Shown piece by piece: positions 6,309 through 10,802 of a stretch of DNA of 10,802 bases. Position 1 is the stretch's first letter; the number at the start of each line of letters is the position of its first letter. Source of the stretch: Actinomycetes bacterium (GTDB lineage: Bacteria; Actinomycetota; Acidimicrobiia; Acidimicrobiales; Microtrichaceae); NCBI GenBank assembly GCA_023450775.1, contig JAEXGP010000154.1, positions 1 to 10,802 on the forward strand. Reading direction: 5' to 3'. The position numbers were made by a program, and so were the translations under genes. The notes below the pieces were generated by a model that saw nothing but the letters and a program-made list of their open reading frames with translations, made no database searches and was not told the DNA's origin.

Positions 6309-7040
6309 TCACTCCACCGCGAGGATCGTGACCGGCTCGTCGGGGTCGTGGGCGTCGATCGTGTAGCGCATGGTGGCGTCCCAGTGCGCGGCGGCGCCCG
6401 CGTCGTCGCCGGCCTCGATCAGCTCCAGCAGCTTGCCATAGCCCCGCACCGCACGCCGCATGAGGCGCTGGTCGAACCGGTCGACGTTGCGCGTGTAGTA
6501 GGCGCGCACCATGTGCTGCAGGAGCTTGCTCAGCGTGGACAGGGTGTGGTTGCCCGAGCTCTCGACGAGCGCGTCGTGCACGCCGACCGCGGCCAGGGCG
6601 AACGCCATGGCGTCGTCGGCCTCGGCGGCCTCCTCGGCCCGGCCGATCGCGTCCCGCAGCAGGTCGAGGTCCGCGGTGCGGCGACGGCGGGCGAGCTGAC
6701 CCGCGATCTGGGGCTCGAGCAGGCGGCGGGCCTCGTCCAGGTCGCCCACGGACGTGCCCTGGAGCTGCAGCGACGCGGCGAGCGCCATCGAGATCGGCAC
6801 CAGGTCGGGGTGCGTGACGATGGGACCACCACCCCGGCCCCGCCGGATCGTGATGAGCCCCTGGGACTCGAGCACGCGCAGCGCCTCGCGGAGCGTGGTG
6901 CGGGCCACGCCGAACTGGGCGGTCAGGTCCTCCTCGACGGGGAGACGCTCGCCCTCCGCCAGCTCGCCGCTGAGGATCCGGGCACGGAGCTCGTCGGCCA
7001 CGACGGCGTGCGTCTTGCGCCTGGGCCCCTCGGTCGCCAT
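6309..7040 (-). CDS. GntR-family transcriptional regulator (FadR/FCD subfamily)
   Basis: This 243-residue protein would be a DNA-binding repressor or activator responding to a small acid or acyl-CoA. The N-terminal winged helix-turn-helix (about 9-78) reads HAVVADELRARILSGELAEG, then LPVEEDLTAQFGVARTTLRE (33-52) and the wing GRGGGPIV (68-75), which is classic GntR. The remaining helical part (about 100-230) fits the FCD ligand domain: EARRLLEPQIAGQLA and VHDALVESSGNH. By eye, the FCD metal ligands are only partly kept (H155 present; the preceding Asp appears as A151 and the next His as Y201), so a metal-free pocket is likely. It diverges from the crotonase gene across 25 bp containing a dyad with the GntR core GTCTAC, pointing to autoregulation. 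There is no Shine-Dalgarno; TAGACT 7 nt upstream suggests a leaderless mRNA. The effector is probably a pathway CoA thioester (inference). Confidence 0.93.
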   Translation of the reverse strand: MATEGPRRKTHAVVADELRARILSGELAEGERLPVEEDLTAQFGVARTTLREALRVLESQGLITIRRGRGGGPIVTHPDLVPISMALAASLQLQGTSVGDLDEARRLLEPQIAGQLARRRRTADLDLLRDAIGRAEEAAEADDAMAFALAAVGVHDALVESSGNHTLSTLSKLLQHMVRAYYTRNVDRFDQRLMRRAVRGYGKLLELIEAGDDAGAAAHWDATMRYTIDAHDPDEPVTILAVE

Positions 7041-7062
7041 CGAAATCAGTCTACGATTTTCG
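7041..7062. promoter_or_regulatory. Candidate GntR-type operator, 22-bp dyad
   Basis: The symmetric pattern CGAAA-N3-GT-N2-AC-N3-TTTCG is centred at 7051.5; all ten named base pairs match. The core GTCTAC (7049-7054) fits the published GntR-family half-site pattern GTM-KAC. The dyad covers both -10 hexamers in this gap, so occupancy would block both genes. A related dyad with identical GAAA-N12-TTTC spacing lies at 5019-5038. Confidence 0.65.
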
Positions 7063-7065
7063 GCC
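7041..7065. promoter_or_regulatory. Overlapping divergent leaderless promoters of gntR-type gene and crotonase gene
   Basis: The whole gap is 25 bp. On the plus strand TACGAT (7052-7057) stands 8 nt before GTG 7066. On the minus strand TAGACT (7053 to 7048) stands 7 nt before ATG 7040. Both match TANNNT and overlap by two bases. The gap is too short for untranslated leaders, and no Shine-Dalgarno precedes either start, so both mRNAs are probably leaderless. Their -35 regions would fall inside the opposite coding sequences. Confidence 0.65.
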
Positions 7066-7854
7066 GTGACCGACGGCGGGGGCTACCAGACCATCGAGTT
7101 CGAGCTGCGCGACCACGTCGCCACGATCACGCTCGACCGACCCGAGCGGATGAACTCGTTCAACCGGACGATGTGCGACGAGCTGCAGCACGCGTGGGCG
7201 ACCGTGCGGGACACCGACGACGTCCACGTGGCGGTGCTGCGAGCCAACGGCGACCGCGCGTTCTGCACCGGCCTGGACGTCAAGGAGGGCGCGTGGTGGC
7301 GTGACCAGAACATCTGGAACCACGTCGACCCCGGCGCCTACCTGGGCCCCCGGTCCAACAAGGTCTGGAAGCCGGTGGTCTGCGCCGTCCAGGGCATGTG
7401 CGCCGGCGGCGGCCAGTACATGGTCAACGAGTGCGACATCGTCCTCGCAGCCGAGGACGCCACGTTCTTCGACCCGCACGCCAACGGCTCGATCGTCTCG
7501 GCGGTCGAACCGATCGGCATGCTGCACCGCGGGGTCCCGCTCGGCGAGGTCCTCCGCTGGGCGCTCATGGGATCCGACGAGCGCCTGACCGCGGCCACCG
7601 CGCAGCGCATCGGACTCGTGACCGAGGTCGTCCCCACGGCCGAGCTGCGCGACCGGGCCGCCGACATCGCGGCGCAGATCGCGGGCCGGGACCCGATCGC
7701 CATCCAGGGCACGGTGCGCGCGATCTGGGAGGCCACAGAGATGCCGCCGGCCATGGCCAAGCAGAACGGCCTGCTCTACACCCACGTCGGCAACCGCCCG
7801 CCCGAGGAGCGCACCAAGCAGCCTCGTCGCGAGGAACCCCCGCACCTCCGCTGA
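7066..7854 (+). CDS. Enoyl-CoA hydratase/isomerase (crotonase) family protein
   Basis: This 262-residue crotonase-fold enzyme acts on CoA thioesters, probably hydrating or isomerising an enoyl-CoA. Visible are the N-terminal strands VATITLDRPERMNSF (18-32), the first oxyanion-hole region NGDRAFCTGLDVKE (61-74), the second at CAGGG (112-116), and the C-terminal GLVTEVVP (183-190). In classical hydratases two Glu residues act. The first, usually in a PE motif, appears here as P137-H138 in FFDPHANGS; E161 in VPLGEVLRWALMG may be the second. The precise reaction is therefore uncertain (hydratase, isomerase or lyase). The GTG at 7066 is chosen because it opens VTDGGGYQTIEF, the expected family start, just after a -10-like TACGAT. 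No ATG or Shine-Dalgarno serves better. It diverges from the GntR-type regulator and is likely its direct target. Confidence 0.92.
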   Translation: MTDGGGYQTIEFELRDHVATITLDRPERMNSFNRTMCDELQHAWATVRDTDDVHVAVLRANGDRAFCTGLDVKEGAWWRDQNIWNHVDPGAYLGPRSNKVWKPVVCAVQGMCAGGGQYMVNECDIVLAAEDATFFDPHANGSIVSAVEPIGMLHRGVPLGEVLRWALMGSDERLTAATAQRIGLVTEVVPTAELRDRAADIAAQIAGRDPIAIQGTVRAIWEATEMPPAMAKQNGLLYTHVGNRPPEERTKQPRREEPPHLR

Positions 7855-7872
7855 GCGCCCTCCTCCCGTTCT

Positions 7873-7912
7873 GTTCCACCTTCCCGACGCTGGAGCGTCG
7901 AGAAGGTGGAAC
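7873..7912. terminator. Strong bidirectional terminator hairpin
   Basis: GTTCCACCTTC (7873-7883) pairs perfectly with GAAGGTGGAAC (7902-7912). After a single C-A mismatch an inner stem, CGACGCT with AGCGTCG, continues to a tight loop. It sits 18 bp after the crotonase stop and 24 bp before the stop of the convergent MaoC-like gene, so it can end both transcripts. There is no extended T-run, common for GC-rich actinobacterial terminators. Confidence 0.85.
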
Positions 7913-7935
7913 GAAACGCCGGCGGGACGGCGAGC

Positions 7936-9234
7936 TCAGCCGGCGGCCGTGTCGCGGAGGCGGTCGATCTCGTGCTCGAGCATCGCCTCGATCGACTCTG
8001 CCGGCGGGTGCGGCAGGACCACCGGGCCGTGCTCGCGACTCGGCAGCAGCACCACCGCGCTGCCTGGGCTGGTCACGACCCCGCGCTGGTTGGTCACCCG
8101 GATGTCCAGGTGCACCTCGGAGCGGACGCCGTCGGGCCCGTCGACCTGGCACTTGTCGGTCACCTCGCCGGTGAGCCACGACGCATCGCCCATGAAGTTG
8201 AAGCGACGGTGCTGGCACTCCAGCTTCCAGAGCCAGGCGTCGTCGCCCATCCAGTCCGTCACCAGGTGGCAGAGCCACGCCTCCCGGAGCCCGCCGTAGT
8301 CGTAGGAGGTCGGCAGCCCCAGCTCTCGGGCCCGCTCGGGCTCCCAGTGCAGGCGCTGCACGGTGTCCGGCACGTTCAGCGAGTTCGGCGGGTACAGCCC
8401 CGGCGCCTTCTGGCGGACCTTCCACGCCAGCCGGAAGCTCCCGGGCGGCGTGAGCTGCATGCCCCACCCCAGGTGCCACACCACCACGTCCGTCGTCGTG
8501 AGCGGCCCCTTGACCTTGCGGTCGACCTCGTCGCCGACCTCCACGTCCTCGAACCACCGGGGCTCGGCCCCCCGACGCGTCTCCGCGGCGTACGCGGCGT
8601 CGATCTCGGCGAGCTGGTCGGACGTGTAGGGCTCGGCCAGCTGATGGCGGTCGCTGCGGTCCTCGGAGCGCTCCTTGGATGCGCCGCGCTCGGTGTTGAC
8701 CCACGTGCCGCGGCGGATGGCGTGGAGCCGGTCGTGCTGGTCCGCGTAGATGAAGTCGTGCATCACGTGCGCGCTCCGGCCGCCGAAGTCGCTGCGCTTG
8801 TCCTGCACACCCACCTGCGCCCGGAGGCACTTCAGGCGGTCGCCGAGCTGCAACGGCCGCCACCACTCGAAGCCCATCACCGCCTGGTAGGAGCCGAGCC
8901 CGGCGAAGGGATCGCCGCGCAGCACCTCCTTGTGCTCGGGCGGCGTCGGGCGGGGCGAGGCGTCCTCGCCCATCGTGTAGAGGAACGCGGGCGGCGCGAT
9001 GATGCCGCCCCAGCGCGACGCGGCGGCGTGCTCGTCGTCGCAGTACAGCGGGTTGTCGTCGCCGTACCCGTAGGCGAAGTGGCGGATGCCGTCGCGGGAC
9101 ACCTCGAAGTTGTGCGGCGGGTTCGGCAGGCGGATCGGCACGCCGACGCGGGCCCGCGACCGCTCGAAGCTGACGTCCGTGAGCCGGCCGTAGTCGGGGT
9201 CGCGGGTGTCGGTCACCGTGCGCTGCTCGGTCAT
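7936..9234 (-). CDS. MaoC-like dehydratase with two hot-dog domains
   Basis: This 432-residue protein probably acts on an enoyl-CoA or hydroxyacyl-CoA. The N-terminal hot dog (about 30-180) carries GDDNPLYCDDEHAAASRWGG (58-77), matching the (R)-hydratase signature GDxNPxH except that His is Tyr64. The C-terminal half (about 225-400) begins like a second MaoC domain (RWFEDVEVGDEV, 226-237; VKGPLTTTDVVVW, 241-253), but I find no DxNxxH motif there. A linker at 185-200 is rich in charged residues. This layout resembles actinobacterial FAS1-like/MaoC N-terminal dehydratases, with one active half at most. Start ATG 9234 shares ATGA with the LLM gene stop and has AAAGG upstream, so it is translationally coupled and last in the operon. 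It could be a hydratase, an aldolase partner or a non-catalytic CoA-binding protein; hydratase is favoured. Confidence 0.85.
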   Translation of the reverse strand: MTEQRTVTDTRDPDYGRLTDVSFERSRARVGVPIRLPNPPHNFEVSRDGIRHFAYGYGDDNPLYCDDEHAAASRWGGIIAPPAFLYTMGEDASPRPTPPEHKEVLRGDPFAGLGSYQAVMGFEWWRPLQLGDRLKCLRAQVGVQDKRSDFGGRSAHVMHDFIYADQHDRLHAIRRGTWVNTERGASKERSEDRSDRHQLAEPYTSDQLAEIDAAYAAETRRGAEPRWFEDVEVGDEVDRKVKGPLTTTDVVVWHLGWGMQLTPPGSFRLAWKVRQKAPGLYPPNSLNVPDTVQRLHWEPERARELGLPTSYDYGGLREAWLCHLVTDWMGDDAWLWKLECQHRRFNFMGDASWLTGEVTDKCQVDGPDGVRSEVHLDIRVTNQRGVVTSPGSAVVLLPSREHGPVVLPHPPAESIEAMLEHEIDRLRDTAAG

Positions 9235-10226
9235 GTGGTGCCTTTCAGCAGGTCGACGATCGCCTCGGAGTACGCCTGCCCACGGCGGGGCGAGACCATG
9301 AACGACGGCCGGGAGTGGAAGCGCAGGTCCGGCAGGCGACGCCGTGCCGCCAGACGGTCGCGCGCCTCGGCGGCGGTGCCGTAGGCGGCGATGGCGTCGA
9401 GCATCTCGGTGGGCACCGCCGCGGCCATCGTGTCCAGGTCGCCGGAGCGGAACGCGTCGCGGATCGCGAGCACGTCGCTCCCCCACCCGTGCAGGTTCGT
9501 CAGCGAGTCGTAGGTCTTCACGGTGACGTAGAAGCCGACCATCAGCCGGGCGTCGCGCTCGGCCCGCGCCGGGTCCTCGTCGTCGACCGAGGTGATCACC
9601 CATCCCCAGCGCAGCAGGTCGGCCGGGTCGCGCCCGGCGGCCTCGGCGCCCTCGGCGAGGTTCGGGTCCACGACCTCGTCCCACCACCGGTCGGTGAACA
9701 GCCCGTGGGTGATGATCCCGTCGGCGACACGGCCGGCCACCCGCAGCATCCCCTTGTTGAACGCGCCGAGCACGATCGGCACGTCGATCTCGCCGAGCAC
9801 CGGCGCCATGATCGTGGCGTCGATCGGATAGAAGTCGCCCTCGTGGTGCACGGGTCGGCGGTTCGGCGCGGTCAGGTAGGCCCGCACCGCACCGACCATG
9901 TCGGCCATGCGTTCGAGCGGCCGGTCCGCTGGCACCGAGAACCAGTCCTCGTTCATGCGCCGGGTCCCGGAGCCCAGGCCCAGGAACGTCCGTCCCGGGG
10001 CCAGCTTGTCCACGTGGCGCATGGCGGAGGCGTGGACGAACGGCGACCGGGCGAAGGCGTAGGCCACGCCGGTGCCGATGCGAGCGGTCGTGGTGTTGGC
10101 CGCCATCTCCGCCAGCGTCACGTACGCGTTGCCGTCGACGAACTCGCCGGCGCAGAACGCCTGGCAACCTGCGGCCTCGGCCTCCTGCGCCACACGGATC
10201 CCCGGCCAGCTCATCGCCCAGCTCAT
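9231..10226 (-). CDS. LLM-class oxidoreductase, probably F420-dependent
   Basis: This 331-residue protein of the bacterial luciferase-like (TIM-barrel) family is expected to be a hydride-transfer enzyme using reduced F420, or possibly FMN. Diagnostic segments are the opening helix VAQEAEAAGCQAFCAGE (12-28), the strand ARIGTGVAYAFARSPFVHA (48-66), the cofactor-side loop GRTFLGLGSGTRRMNEDW (78-95), and RMADMVGAVRAYL (106-118). Cofactor choice cannot be proved from motifs; F420 is inferred from family and host type. The start ATG 10226 is supported by AGGAGGT 4 nt upstream; an ATG at 10214 is too far from it. The start overlaps the upstream acyl-CoA dehydrogenase stop (ATGA) and its own stop overlaps the MaoC-like start, so all three genes are tightly coupled. 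It may reduce or oxidise a pathway intermediate such as a ketone or enone; the substrate is unknown. Confidence 0.88.
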   Translation of the reverse strand: MSWAMSWPGIRVAQEAEAAGCQAFCAGEFVDGNAYVTLAEMAANTTTARIGTGVAYAFARSPFVHASAMRHVDKLAPGRTFLGLGSGTRRMNEDWFSVPADRPLERMADMVGAVRAYLTAPNRRPVHHEGDFYPIDATIMAPVLGEIDVPIVLGAFNKGMLRVAGRVADGIITHGLFTDRWWDEVVDPNLAEGAEAAGRDPADLLRWGWVITSVDDEDPARAERDARLMVGFYVTVKTYDSLTNLHGWGSDVLAIRDAFRSGDLDTMAAAVPTEMLDAIAAYGTAAEARDRLAARRRLPDLRFHSRPSFMVSPRRGQAYSEAIVDLLKGTT

Positions 10227-10802
10227 CCGGACCTCCTGATCTCCCTGAACGGCAGCTCCGCGTCCACGCTCGGCTCACGGGGCAGGCCCAGCGACCGCTC
10301 GCCGATCACGTTGCGCTGGATCTCGTTCGTGCCGCCGCCCAGCGCGGGCACGAACGACGACAGGGCCGTGCGGGCCACCTTCCCGCCGTCGTCGGCCGAC
10401 CCGGCGGCGAGCATCCCCCCGGCACCGCAGACCGCCAACGAGAGGTCGCGGGACTCGGCGGCCAGCGCCGCGAGGTCCAGCTTCAGCAGCGGTCCGTCGA
10501 GCGCCGTCGGCACCCGGGCCCGCGCCAGGTCACGCATGCGCCGGCCGTTCAGCCGGTACACCTCGCTGTGGACGTGGAAGCGGACGAGCCGGTCGACGAG
10601 GACCGGGTCGCGCTCCGCGCCGTGACGTCGGGCCAGTTCGAGCATCGCCCTGGAGCTGAGCAGCACGGCCTGGCGCCGGGGCCGGCCGCCGGCGTCGGTC
10701 CAGGCGCGCACCAGGTCACCGACGCGGCGGTCCAGGTTGCCGCCGAGCGAACCCGCATCGGCCGGCACCGCCCCGCCACCTGCGCCGCCCGCGGTCCACG
10801 CC
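10223..10802 (-). CDS. Acyl-CoA dehydrogenase (FadE type), N-terminus beyond the window
   Basis: About 193 codons of the C-terminal half are present. The frame stays open to the right edge, so the internal GTG at 10768 is not a start. The helical C-terminal domain is recognisable: QAVLLSSRAMLELARRHGAE, VYRLNGRRMRDLARARVPT and the terminal signature GGGTNEIQRNVIGERSLGLPREPS split around the conserved IQRN. As in the other dehydrogenase of this window, the medium-chain-type catalytic Glu before GT is Gly, so the base, if any, lies earlier (helix G, outside the window). It is the first visible gene of the minus-strand operon and overlaps the LLM gene by 4 bp. It would desaturate an acyl-CoA. It could also be a non-catalytic partner subunit of a two-subunit FadE, which the missing part would show. 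Confidence 0.9.
   Translation of the reverse strand, partial: AWTAGGAGGGAVPADAGSLGGNLDRRVGDLVRAWTDAGGRPRRQAVLLSSRAMLELARRHGAERDPVLVDRLVRFHVHSEVYRLNGRRMRDLARARVPTALDGPLLKLDLAALAAESRDLSLAVCGAGGMLAAGSADDGGKVARTALSSFVPALGGGTNEIQRNVIGERSLGLPREPSVDAELPFREIRRSG
10231..10237 (-). promoter_or_regulatory. Strong Shine-Dalgarno for the LLM gene
   Basis: The minus strand reads AGGAGGT, complementary to the 16S rRNA tail, 4 nt before ATG 10226 and inside the end of the upstream acyl-CoA dehydrogenase gene. It decides the start over the in-frame ATG at 10214. Confidence 0.85.

Noticed and set aside
6348..7304. A 318-codon plus-strand frame opposite the GntR-type gene
   Set aside because: It is a Val/Gly/Arg-rich mirror of the regulator gene with no family motif.
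7936..10278. A 780-codon minus-strand frame extending upstream of the MaoC-like gene
   Set aside because: The part above 9234 overlaps the LLM gene in another frame and is Arg/Gly-rich without family motifs. The ATG at 9234 with AAAGG is the real start.
10223..10768. A complete 181-residue protein starting at GTG 10768
   Set aside because: The frame continues open to the window edge and the sequence is only the C-terminal half of an acyl-CoA dehydrogenase, so the start lies outside the window.
1..10802. Mobile element or genomic island
   Set aside because: No transposase, integrase, tRNA-associated direct repeats or clear composition shift were seen; genes are intact metabolic families.

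Overview
The window is very GC-rich, with G/C strongly preferred at third codon positions. It encodes cytochrome P450s with a small ferredoxin, FadE-type acyl-CoA dehydrogenases, a luciferase-like (LLM) probable F420-dependent oxidoreductase, and four genes whose starts lack Shine-Dalgarno sequences. This suggests an actinobacterium, for example an acidimicrobiial or mycobacterial relative; the exact taxon is inference. It looks like an ordinary chromosomal catabolic region. I see no rRNA, tRNA, transposase, phage gene or CRISPR array.

Layout, left to right. A cytochrome P450 (minus, C-terminus cut by the left edge) diverges from a second P450 (plus) that overlaps a small ferredoxin gene by 4 bp; a short-chain dehydrogenase follows. 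A pair of 55-nt hairpin-forming direct repeats separates this plus-strand group from a convergent acyl-CoA synthetase gene. That synthetase diverges from an acyl-CoA dehydrogenase across 45 bp. Next, a GntR/FadR-type regulator gene (minus) diverges from a crotonase gene (plus) across only 25 bp. A strong bidirectional terminator hairpin follows. The right part is a minus-strand operon read as acyl-CoA dehydrogenase (5' end beyond the right edge), LLM oxidoreductase and a two-hot-dog MaoC-like dehydratase, joined by ATGA overlaps.

Together the genes look like a pathway for breaking down a hydrophobic carboxylic or isoprenoid/steroid-like compound. The P450 with its ferredoxin would hydroxylate, the SDR would oxidise the alcohol, the ligase would make the CoA thioester, the dehydrogenases would desaturate, and the crotonase and MaoC-like protein would hydrate or otherwise process the enoyl-CoA. 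The LLM enzyme adds a probable F420-linked redox step. The substrate cannot be read from the sequence.

The most distinctive observation is regulatory. The two short divergent gaps (5016-5060 and 7041-7065) each carry a 20-bp GAAA-N12-TTTC dyad and two opposed TANNNT -10 hexamers placed 6-8 nt before start codons that lack Shine-Dalgarno sequences. This fits four leaderless transcripts controlled by the locally encoded GntR regulator through a shared operator. The second candidate for novelty is the tandem hairpin repeat at 3325-3449, which resembles a REP-like element. All positions and motif alignments were made by eye; no database or structure calculation was run.
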